In this document: one piece after another, positions 7,735-13,297 of the stretch
Layout of the letters: every line of letters begins with the position of its first letter
Position numbering within the stretch: position 1 is the stretch's first letter
Position numbers and translations under genes: made by a program
From: a bacterium
Lineage (GTDB): Bacteria > Latescibacterota > UBA2968
Length of the DNA: 13,297 nucleotides
Assembly: GCA_027296045.1 (NCBI GenBank)
Contig: JAPUJS010000645.1
Span: 1-13,297 of the forward strand
Direction of reading: 5' to 3'
Notes under the pieces: generated by a model
The model's input: the letters and a program-made list of their open reading frames with translations, nothing else
Told to the model about the DNA's origin: nothing
Database searches by the model: none

Positions 7735-8433
7735 TTATTTCAGGAAGTAGAATTTCAGACGAAGTGCAAGGTCGATTTTGGAGAACGGCCAGGCCTCGGC
7801 CAGGCCCCACGCCTCCATCGGTCGGGTAGACCCGAACACAAGACGATATTGCGCTCGCGCATCGATGGCCATGGAGGAGGAGGTGAAAAACTCCACACCA
7901 GCCCCAATAGAGGCGCTCACCGCAACACGCCGGTCGAGAACAGGTTTCAGAAGCGCATTGTTGTCCAGCGGCTCCTTGTTCTGTGCAGGGTAGATCATCC
8001 CACTGATATCGTTGTGATATCGCGAGAATCCTGCGCCGAAAAGAACGTAAGGAGATGAACCACCCTCACCAAGCTTGCTCCCCTTGAAGTGACGCAGCCA
8101 GAACATCTCACCGCTCAGCCATTCCATCTCAGACTTGGCCTGCGGGCTGGGGTATTCCCTCTTGTCGATAGACCAGAGAAACGTCTTGCTCTCCAGCTCA
8201 CCGTCACTGTACTTGGAATAGTTGACTTCTACCTCGGTGGTCCACCGCTTGTTGTTGACGTAGAGCGCGGAAGCACCGAATTTCACGCCGCCCGAATACC
8301 AGTCCGACAGCCCCAGCACAGGCAGATCGTAGGCACCCATCACACCCATGCCCCAGGTCCCATCGACCTGCGCTGGAGCGCTGCCCGGTACAAGCAAGGC
8401 AGCACAGATAACCAAAAATGTTGCATATTTCAT
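7735..8433 (-). CDS. Small outer-membrane beta-barrel protein
   Basis: This 232-residue protein is complete. Residues 1-22 form a signal peptide (FLVICAALLV core, likely cut after APAQ). The mature part alternates polar and hydrophobic residues in strand-like runs, such as YVLFGAGFSRY, VAVSASIGAGVEFF and AIDARAQYRLVFG, and ends LRLKFYFLK. This looks like an 8-strand OmpA/OmpW-type or generic outer-membrane beta-barrel domain; no enzyme motif is seen. GGGGAGGAA (8445-8437) lies 5 bases from the ATG when counted from its GGAGG core, giving a strong ribosome site. It is the first gene of the four-gene unit running to 1239. It may stabilise or accompany the receptor encoded next, but that is inferred only from position. 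The general fold is fairly sure, the role unknown. Confidence 0.78.
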   Translation of the reverse strand: MKYATFLVICAALLVPGSAPAQVDGTWGMGVMGAYDLPVLGLSDWYSGGVKFGASALYVNNKRWTTEVEVNYSKYSDGELESKTFLWSIDKREYPSPQAKSEMEWLSGEMFWLRHFKGSKLGEGGSSPYVLFGAGFSRYHNDISGMIYPAQNKEPLDNNALLKPVLDRRVAVSASIGAGVEFFTSSSMAIDARAQYRLVFGSTRPMEAWGLAEAWPFSKIDLALRLKFYFLK

Positions 8434-8460
8434 ACATTCCTCCCCAAAGTGATGCGTGGG

Positions 8461-8489
8461 TTTTTGCGAATTTTTTCGTTCTTTGTCAA
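8461..8489 (-). promoter_or_regulatory. Possible promoter of the outer-membrane operon
   Basis: The 90-base gap before the first barrel gene contains a perfect TTGACA (8489-8484) on the minus strand. The hexamer 17 bases on is CAAAAA, a poor -10 element, and the surroundings are A-rich. A lineage with a different consensus might still use it. A weak GATGCG/CGCATC inverted repeat (8451-8456 and 8491-8496) flanks the region. No convincing terminator for the upstream oxygenase gene is seen, so read-through from 8524 is possible. Confidence 0.3.
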
Positions 8490-8523
8490 TCGCATCTCTC
8501 CTTTCTGTTAAGATTGCAGCAGT

Positions 8524-9303
8524 TCAACCTTTTGGGATGAAGTTGGAACTCATCGTGGGCATGGTGGGATAGGGGTGCGGGTGTCCTGTGTAAGCTTTTT
8601 CACCACGCACCAGGATTTTTTCAGGGTCTTCTTTGACCACGTCGTGGGCATCGTGTGCCCGGTAGGCGACGGTCAGGCTACGGCGAGACCCGGAGGAGAA
8701 ATTGGTGTCCGAACCGTGAAAGCAGCAGTCGTAGAAAAGCAAAACACCACCCCGGGGCATGGGGATAGGCACAGAGCGCCAGTAGTGGTCTGTACTATAA
8801 AAATCTTCGCGCTGTTTTTGCGGGCGCCGGTCGTTGAAAAAGGGGCGGTTGTGGCTGCCCGGCACAATGCGGATGCACCCGTTTTGTGTGGTCGATTCTT
8901 CCAGATAGATCAAGCTCGTAATCAGGGAATAGGCATAGGGGTGTTCGCCGCTGTGCCAGGGGACGGGATAGGATTGGCCAGGGCGAACCATGATGTGGTT
9001 GTGTTTGTTGGTCAGGATTTCGATATCGGGGCCCAGGACACCTTCCAGGGCATTCAGGATGATGGGATGCGAGGCAGCCTCCAGATAGGCAGGATCGCGA
9101 TGCAGGACTTTGGAGAGCCGTCGGACGGTTTCGGGGGTACGTGCCTCTTTGTTTTCCCAGACAATAGGCTCGTTCATGCGCTCAATCTGGACATCTGTGA
9201 TGTCGTTGAGCCTGTCGATGAGGTTTTCAGGCAAGGTGTCACGGACCCGGTAGAAACCGTTGGTTTTAAAATACCAGATGTCTTCTTCGGTCATATTGGG
9301 CAT
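8524..9303 (-). CDS. Phytanoyl-CoA dioxygenase-like Fe/2-oxoglutarate enzyme with H-x-G motif
   Basis: This 259-residue protein is complete, of usual length for the PhyH family, with no signal peptide. Family features are clear: an N-terminal FKTNGFYRV segment, VPWH (H117), a central LIYLEESTTQNGCIRIVPGSH block, GVLLFYDCCFHGSDTN (distal iron ligand H196) and RRSLTVAYR, with R207 eleven residues after H196. Characterised members (human PAHX, EctD) place the 2-oxoglutarate Arg at that same spacing. The oddity is the iron motif: where H-x-D is expected the sequence reads H117-S-G119-E120-H121. Loss of the acidic ligand with the rest kept is the pattern of Fe/2-oxoglutarate halogenases, though E120 could act as a shifted ligand. 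It lies 55 bases after the LacI-type gene and is probably co-transcribed with it. No Shine-Dalgarno sequence is evident at ATG 9303 or at in-frame ATG 9294. Substrate unknown. Confidence 0.88.
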   Translation of the reverse strand: MPNMTEEDIWYFKTNGFYRVRDTLPENLIDRLNDITDVQIERMNEPIVWENKEARTPETVRRLSKVLHRDPAYLEAASHPIILNALEGVLGPDIEILTNKHNHIMVRPGQSYPVPWHSGEHPYAYSLITSLIYLEESTTQNGCIRIVPGSHNRPFFNDRRPQKQREDFYSTDHYWRSVPIPMPRGGVLLFYDCCFHGSDTNFSSGSRRSLTVAYRAHDAHDVVKEDPEKILVRGEKAYTGHPHPYPTMPTMSSNFIPKG

Positions 9304-9358
9304 AGGAATTCTGTAAATAATTTAATATCAAAGCAAAGCTTTGAGGTTAGCGGCTCTT

Positions 9359-10396
9359 TTAGTTTGAGACCGAGCGATCGGTCGGGAGGTTACAGTTTCG
9401 AGGCGGACCGGTGGATTCCCGGACGATCAATTTGACGGGTAAGACAGTGGGACCGTGATCGACGGTTTTGCCCTCCAGCATCTGTAGGGCTGTTTCAACA
9501 GCCAGGTCTGCCGCCTTTTCAATCGGCGTGTGCAGGGCTGTCAGAGGGGGCCAGACCCCTTTGGCAATCCTGTCGTCTGTATAGGAGACCAGTGACAGAT
9601 CGCGGGGCACTTGAAGCCCCTGGCGCTGGAATTCTGACAGAGCTCCCACTGAAAATTCGATGTTGCGGCCCACCACAGCGGTGATTTCGGGGTGGGTGGC
9701 AAGGAGCTCCCTGGCCATTTTCTGACCGGAATGTATGAAATCTTCTTCCACCTCAGAAACGATAATCAAAGGCTTCATTCCACGCTGTTCACAGGCGTCC
9801 TGGTACTGTCTCAGTCGTGTCGGATTGCCCGCTCTGTCCGTACGATCTCCACCCAATAGGGCGATGTTGCAGTGGCCCAGTTCCAGCAGATGGTCCAGAA
9901 CGAGTCCAAAGCCCAGGGCTTCTTCCCAGATGAACTCAGGAAACCGAGAGTTGATCGGGTTGGTGGCTACCACGGTGGCAATGCCCGACGTCAGTTGTTC
10001 GATCCGGGCACAGAATTCCTTGCCGTCCGTGCCAATGAAGACGACCGCATCGGCCAGGCTTTCGACATTGTCGTAGTGCGACATGGGCAGGTCTATGGAT
10101 TCGACCACAAAGGGCGTATAACCTGCTTCAATGGCTTTGTTGGTCACTCTGCGAATGGGCTCCAGGAGGATCATGCTTCTGAATTGACGGATGACAATGG
10201 CAAAAAAGTGCCCTTTCCGAGAGGACAGCAGGCGAGCAGCCGGATTGGCCCGGTAGCCCAGGTCACGGGCAGTCTGTCGGACGCGTTCCTTGGTGGCTTC
10301 ACTGATCCAGGTGTTCTCCGCGTTGCGCAGCACCTGCGAGACGGTGGAAATCGACACGCCGACTGCTGCTGCTACATCTTTAAGGGTTATGGCCAA
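9359..10396 (-). CDS. LacI/GalR-family transcriptional regulator
   Basis: This 345-residue protein is complete. Residues 4-25 are the LacI-type helix-turn-helix (LKDVAAAVGVSISTVSQVLR), followed by the hinge region (LGYRANPAARLLSSRKG, about 46-62) and a periplasmic-binding-protein-like effector domain to about residue 325, with ALLGGD, VVGRN and SYTDDRIAKGVWPPLTAL segments. Such proteins usually bind a sugar or related metabolite and repress nearby genes; the ligand here is unknown. The start is TTG at 10396: an in-frame TAG lies 12 bases upstream, the protein begins in register with family starts (M-A-I-T-L-K-D-V), and AGGGAG lies 5 bases before it. The gene is followed by the oxygenase gene and preceded by a palindrome-rich leader, so autoregulation and control of the oxygenase are likely. 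Confidence 0.93.
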   Translation of the reverse strand: MAITLKDVAAAVGVSISTVSQVLRNAENTWISEATKERVRQTARDLGYRANPAARLLSSRKGHFFAIVIRQFRSMILLEPIRRVTNKAIEAGYTPFVVESIDLPMSHYDNVESLADAVVFIGTDGKEFCARIEQLTSGIATVVATNPINSRFPEFIWEEALGFGLVLDHLLELGHCNIALLGGDRTDRAGNPTRLRQYQDACEQRGMKPLIIVSEVEEDFIHSGQKMARELLATHPEITAVVGRNIEFSVGALSEFQRQGLQVPRDLSLVSYTDDRIAKGVWPPLTALHTPIEKAADLAVETALQMLEGKTVDHGPTVLPVKLIVRESTGPPRNCNLPTDRSVSN

Positions 10397-10401
10397 TAAT
10401 G

Positions 10402-10407
10402 CTCCCT
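10402..10407 (-). promoter_or_regulatory. Shine-Dalgarno site supporting a TTG start
   Basis: AGGGAG on the minus strand, 5 bases before the TTG at 10396, with an in-frame stop (TAG, 10408-10406) just upstream, supports TTG as the initiation codon of the LacI-type gene. Confidence 0.8.
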
Positions 10408-10482
10408 AAGTAATTAAATTACAGAAGTTTTTTAAGGTTTGTGCTTTGAAGATCAAGGCCGATATCATGTTTCCCGCCAGGG

Positions 10483-10521
10483 GTGTGCTGCATATTGGAT
10501 GCACACACGTGTGCAACATAT
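10483..10521. repeat. Direct repeat GTGTGCnnCATAT, 26-base period
   Basis: GTGTGCnnCATAT occurs at 10483-10495 and again at 10509-10521. The inverted half-site GCACAC lies between them (10501-10506). The arrangement suggests a multi-site protein-binding region, perhaps for a factor different from the one using the AACGTT-centred palindrome. Confidence 0.6.
10500..10515. promoter_or_regulatory. Palindrome TGCACAC-AC-GTGTGCA, putative operator
   Basis: Two perfect 7-base arms flank a 2-base centre. It lies in the leader of the LacI-type gene, its centre 35 bases from that of the AACGTT palindrome. Symmetry and position suggest a regulator site. The binding protein is unknown; the LacI-type regulator is one candidate. 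Confidence 0.55.
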
Positions 10522-10532
10522 CGCAAAAAATA

Positions 10533-10552
10533 TATGTGAAACGTTATACATA
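10533..10552. promoter_or_regulatory. LacI-type operator candidate TATGTnnAACGTTnnACATA
   Basis: A 20-base palindrome, symmetric at 16 of 20 positions, is centred on a CpG within AACGTT, the usual shape of LacI/GalR-family operators. It lies just downstream of a candidate promoter and about 140 bases before the TTG start of the LacI-type gene, which suits repression of that gene and of the oxygenase gene after it. Confidence 0.65.
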
Positions 10553-10555
10553 CGA

Positions 10556-10584
10556 AACTAACATGCCTAGACAGGGCTTGTCAA
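10556..10584 (-). promoter_or_regulatory. Possible promoter of the LacI-type/oxygenase unit
   Basis: A perfect TTGACA (10584-10579) is followed after 17 bases by TTAGTT (10561-10556), a weak -10 element. Initiation would fall near the start of the operator candidate 10533-10552. The -35 match and the operator position support it; the -10 match is poor. Confidence 0.4.
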
Positions 10585-10693
10585 GTGGAAAACTTCACTC
10601 ACAAGATGTTTCTTATCGGCAGCGATTCCAGATTGTAATACTCTATAATTAATACTGATGTTATGAGATTATGAAGAATCCATTAGCGAAGCT

Positions 10694-11800
10694 TCACTTT
10701 ATAGGAAGAACACATCGAAATCCCAGGTTGAAACTGGTCCCTTCCGGTTGAAAGCTGTCTCTTGAAGCGGTGCGGATGTCGTCCCCTATCGCGCCCCAGT
10801 TTCCTCCGCGTACAGGATGAGAGTTTCCTGATTCGGGTCCCTTTGGATTGACGAGCGGGCTGCTCCTATAATATCTCGAGTCATAGCGGTCGTAGACCCA
10901 TTCCCATACGTTTCCGGCCATATCATGGACACCGTATGGACTGCTTCCGTCCTGAGTCTGGTAGTCGTTACGGAGACTTCCGTCGAAATAGCCTACCGGA
11001 GTGGTCCCATTGTCAAACGGATCCCCATTTCCCCCGAAGTTCGCGCGATTGCTTTCCAGCTCATTGCCCCAGGGATATTCCCGTCCATCCGTACCTTTTG
11101 CCGCTTTTTCCCATTCGGCCTCCGTTGGCAAGCGCCCACCAATCCACTCGCAATAAGCATTTGCACCATACCAGGTGACCTTGTAAACCGGATGATTCGC
11201 GGTGTCCGGGTCACGAAGGCTGAAGTTCGTTGCAGACTGAACGATCTGGACCTCCCGAAATGCGAATTCTGGGGCGTATCGCTCTTCGAGACCGATGAGT
11301 TTGTGGTCCTCCTTATCCTTGTTTTCCCCAACTGTATTCAGGAATGCAGCAAACTGTAGATTGGTCACTTCGAAACGATCGATCCGGAAATTACTGACGA
11401 ATACGGTGTGGATCGGCCGTTCTTTCAAGTCGCCGATTTCCGAACCCATAATGAATTCTCCCGCAGGCACCAGAACAAGATCGTGCTCGGTCCGTGCAGG
11501 GGTCGTTATGGTCGAGCGCTCGCCCGGATCCCCGGCAGGGGGTTCATCAGGTACTGTTTCCGCTTCGGCATCGGTAGAAGCGTTTTCCGTCTGGTAGGCT
11601 TTGACAAAGACCAGGAAATCAGGAAATCCTACCTTACCATCACCGTCCAGGTCGTACAGGGCCTCAGAGGACCCATACGCACCCGCAAACGACAGGAAAT
11701 CGGCGAAATCAACGCGTCCGTTAGCATCAAAGTCGGCGGTTGATTGGGGGAAAGCTGGTGAGAAAAGAAATGAGAAAAGAATCATCGGTAAGTTGGACAT
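10694..11800 (-). CDS. Secreted FGE/SUMF1-like protein with dockerin-like calcium repeats
   Basis: This 368-residue protein is complete. Residues 1-20 are a short hydrophobic signal sequence (MILFSFLFSPAF). Residues 23-34 and 50-61 are two EF-hand-type loops spaced 27 residues apart, each followed by a hydrophobic helix (FLSFAGAYG, FLVFVKAYQ), resembling a type I dockerin. An acidic, Pro-rich linker spans about 71-105. Residues about 107-366 are an FGE/sulfatase-modifying-factor domain (LVPAGEFIMGS, GRLPTEAEWEKAA, YPWGNE, MAGNVWEWV, RGGNW, LGFRC). True FGE has a catalytic Cys pair just after RGG-[ST]-W; here the segment reads GAIGDDIRTASR with no Cys, so formylglycine formation is unlikely and a binding or structural role is more plausible. 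GGAGG lies 9 bases before the ATG. The gene begins 76 bases after the related gene that ends at 11877. Confidence 0.88.
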   Translation of the reverse strand: MSNLPMILFSFLFSPAFPQSTADFDANGRVDFADFLSFAGAYGSSEALYDLDGDGKVGFPDFLVFVKAYQTENASTDAEAETVPDEPPAGDPGERSTITTPARTEHDLVLVPAGEFIMGSEIGDLKERPIHTVFVSNFRIDRFEVTNLQFAAFLNTVGENKDKEDHKLIGLEERYAPEFAFREVQIVQSATNFSLRDPDTANHPVYKVTWYGANAYCEWIGGRLPTEAEWEKAAKGTDGREYPWGNELESNRANFGGNGDPFDNGTTPVGYFDGSLRNDYQTQDGSSPYGVHDMAGNVWEWVYDRYDSRYYRSSPLVNPKGPESGNSHPVRGGNWGAIGDDIRTASRDSFQPEGTSFNLGFRCVLPIK

Positions 11801-11876
11801 TGGGTCTTTCCTCCTGCTTCAGGGGCGCGGGATTCCTCTTCCCAACACCAGAGATGGGCAGATCGGCAACATAAAG

Positions 11877-13297
11877 CTACTGCACAGACTTGGCGCACCG
11901 AAATCCCTGGCGGTCGTCTGCCACGTGGGGTTTGTACCAGCTTCGATGGGAGGAACGGATAATAAAGGGATGATAGTCGTAGGATCCACCACGATTCACT
12001 TTTGATTCCCCTGTTTCGGGTCCAAATGGGTTGTTTTCCGGGCTTTTGGAATAATAATCCTCCCCGTACCAGTCCTGTACCCATTCGTATACGTTCCCAG
12101 CCACATCATAAAGGCCGTATGGACTTGCCCCATCCAGAGTTTGATATCCATCCCTGAGGGACCCGTCGAAGTAACCGACCGGCGCTGTGCTATTGTCATA
12201 TGGATCCCCACTGTTCTGGTAATTCGCTCTCCTGCCGTCCAGTTCTCCTCCCCAGGGATAGATCCGTTCATCCGTGCCTCTCGCGGCTTTTTCCCATTCG
12301 GCCTCTGTGGGCAACCTGCCGCTGATCCATTCACAAAAAGCCTTTGCGACGTACCAGGTGACTTCGACAACCGGGTGTGTAGCGAAGGCGGAATTTTTCA
12401 GTGAAAAAGACGTGTCCATTTGTTGGATCTGCAGGTTCTTTACCCCGAGATTGAGGTAATCGTTTCCATCCCTGTCTGAAGTTTCTCGTTTGGCCACCAA
12501 AAACGCCAGATACTGAACGTTTGTGACTTCATATTTACCAATTTCGTAGGATTTGAGATTTACCCGGTGAACCGGACGCTCCCAGATGTCGCCCGCCTCG
12601 GAACCCATTGGAAAACTCCCTGCGGGAATCAGTACCCATTCATACTCACCGGCACCCGGGAGGCTTGAGTCGAGGGTATCGGGTGGTGAAGTCGTCCTCA
12701 TTCCGTTGAAATCCGCACCTGTAATATTTTCACCGGAAATGATGACAGTCCTGCTTTCTGGGATGAAGGCGAATCCTTCCTTTTCGGGCGTGATGGTATA
12801 GGAACCGTCCGGAAGGTCGAAGCTAAAGGTACCGCTGCTCACGATTGTTGACATTGTTGCGTCCATGTCACCCGTCAGCCTGACCCGAATGTCGCCAATT
12901 CCGGCACCATCCGCAGTTATTCTTCCAGAAAGGGTGAATGAACGGGGGGGATCGGTGACCCCGTCGGGCGTTCTGGCACATCGAAATCCGACGTCACCAA
13001 AGGAGTTCGCCGGTCGGGCGCGGTTTCTGTTTGCCGGTCGAACCAGGTCTTCGGTATCCGCCCAGGAGCCACCTCTTCGGACCCGCTCGTCTCCAGTTTC
13101 CGGGCCTTTAGGGTTGGTCCCTGCACTGGATGAATAGTAGGACTCTCCGTATCGATCATGGACCCATTCCCAGACATTCCCTGCCAGATCATGAATCCCA
13201 AATTCCGTGGCACCGTCTGGTCTGCTCCCGACGTCCACACTATGGCCGATTAAGCGATCAAAATTTAGACGATCCATGGTTGGAAGGTCGTTGCCCC
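11877..13297 (-). CDS. Multidomain FGE/SUMF1-like protein, 5' end outside window
   Basis: The frame is open through the window edge, so the N-terminus is missing; codons upstream of the ATG at 13277 read GNDLPT, matching the PWGN-type region of an FGE domain. That ATG is therefore internal. Numbering from it, residues 1-103 are the C-terminal half of a first FGE-like domain (DLAGNVWEWV, RRGGSW, VGFRC). Residues about 112-193 are a carboxypeptidase-regulatory/Ig-like module (LSGRITADGAG, DLPDGSYTITP). Residues about 211-464 are a complete second FGE-like domain (VLIPAGSFPMGS, GRLPTEAEWEKAA, IYPWGGE, VAGNVYEWV, NRGGSY, GFRCAK). Both domains lack the catalytic Cys pair after RGGSW/RGGSY. The second is close to the domain in the next gene (both have PVGYFDGSLR followed by DG-[AS]-SPYG), which points to duplication. 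Export is likely by analogy with that gene, but the signal peptide is not visible. Confidence 0.87.
   Translation of the reverse strand, partial: GNDLPTMDRLNFDRLIGHSVDVGSRPDGATEFGIHDLAGNVWEWVHDRYGESYYSSSAGTNPKGPETGDERVRRGGSWADTEDLVRPANRNRARPANSFGDVGFRCARTPDGVTDPPRSFTLSGRITADGAGIGDIRVRLTGDMDATMSTIVSSGTFSFDLPDGSYTITPEKEGFAFIPESRTVIISGENITGADFNGMRTTSPPDTLDSSLPGAGEYEWVLIPAGSFPMGSEAGDIWERPVHRVNLKSYEIGKYEVTNVQYLAFLVAKRETSDRDGNDYLNLGVKNLQIQQMDTSFSLKNSAFATHPVVEVTWYVAKAFCEWISGRLPTEAEWEKAARGTDERIYPWGGELDGRRANYQNSGDPYDNSTAPVGYFDGSLRDGYQTLDGASPYGLYDVAGNVYEWVQDWYGEDYYSKSPENNPFGPETGESKVNRGGSYDYHPFIIRSSHRSWYKPHVADDRQGFRCAKSVQ

Larger units (their letters stand above)
10397..10693. other. Non-coding regulatory region between FGE-like and LacI-type genes
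   Basis: This 297-base stretch separates the end of the dockerin/FGE-like gene from the LacI-type gene. The part nearest the former (about 10600-10693) is AT-rich with no GC-rich hairpin, so I see no intrinsic terminator there. The central part (10483-10584) holds a TTGACA box, two palindromes and a direct repeat. The part nearest the LacI-type gene (10397-10480) shows only the ribosome site. A short plus-strand open frame here has no ribosome site or recognisable product and I do not call it a gene. Confidence 0.75.

Noticed and set aside
8451..8496. GATGCG/CGCATC inverted repeat around the promoter-like box before the small beta-barrel gene.
   Set aside because: The 6-base arms are 34 bases apart and no longer symmetry extends from them; expected by chance at this length.
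9328..9344. TCAAAG-CAAAG-CTTTGA hairpin between the LacI-type and oxygenase genes.
   Set aside because: The stem is only 6 bp and AT-rich with no clean T run, so it is too weak to call a terminator and may be chance.
10446..10652. A 68-codon plus-strand open frame in the intergenic region before the LacI-type gene.
   Set aside because: It has no ribosome site and no recognisable sequence, and it overlaps the operator palindromes and promoter-like boxes.
10694..13297. Reading the two FGE-like genes as sulfatase-activating enzymes.
   Set aside because: The catalytic cysteine pair is absent in all three domains and no sulfatase gene is in the window.
1..13297. CRISPR arrays, tRNA or rRNA genes, transposases, phage genes.
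   Set aside because: I saw no spaced repeat array, no tRNA-like cloverleaf or rRNA sequence that I recognise, and no transposase, integrase or phage structural motifs on either strand.

Overview
The window reads as a bacterial chromosome fragment, probably from an uncultivated Gram-negative member of the FCB superphylum. I infer an outer membrane from several beta-barrel proteins with signal peptides. An FCB lineage is suggested by a PorV/PorQ-type protein next to a secreted protein with a type IX secretion (T9SS)-like C-terminal domain, and by a TonB-dependent receptor with an N-terminal carboxypeptidase-regulatory-like domain. The mix of DUF3604, phytanoyl-CoA-dioxygenase-like, formylglycine-generating-enzyme (FGE)-like and dockerin-like proteins resembles marine Latescibacteria-type genomes. 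That placement rests on memory of such genomes, not on a search.

Every gene I can support is on the minus strand, so transcription runs from high to low coordinates. In transcription order:
(1) 13297-10694 holds two related secreted proteins with FGE/SUMF1-like domains. The first is cut by the window edge and carries one and a half such domains around an Ig-like module. The second has a dockerin-like pair of calcium loops before its single domain. None of the three domains has the catalytic cysteine pair.
(2) 10693-10397 is a non-coding regulatory region with a LacI-type operator candidate, a second palindrome and a direct repeat.
(3) 10396-8524 holds a LacI-family regulator (TTG start) and a phytanoyl-CoA-dioxygenase-like Fe/2-oxoglutarate enzyme. 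In the enzyme the usual H-x-D iron motif reads H-S-G.
(4) 8433-1239 is a four-gene unit ending in a strong intrinsic terminator (1175-1212): a small outer-membrane beta-barrel, a TonB-dependent receptor, a large exported protein with a T9SS-like C-terminal domain, and a PorV/PorQ-family protein. Gaps are 22-39 bases and ribosome sites are clear.
(5) 1095-1 is the 5' part of a DUF3604 (PHP-superfamily-like) gene, preceded by five copies of a 7-base tandem repeat.

The likeliest joint role of unit 4 is assembly of a surface uptake complex. The receptor would import a ligand, the exported protein would be surface-displayed through the T9SS, and the PorV-like protein would help deliver it. The LacI/oxygenase pair looks like a small regulated catabolic or tailoring unit. 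The H-x-G motif, which in characterised relatives marks halogenases, is the most notable single observation. Substrates cannot be read from the sequence.
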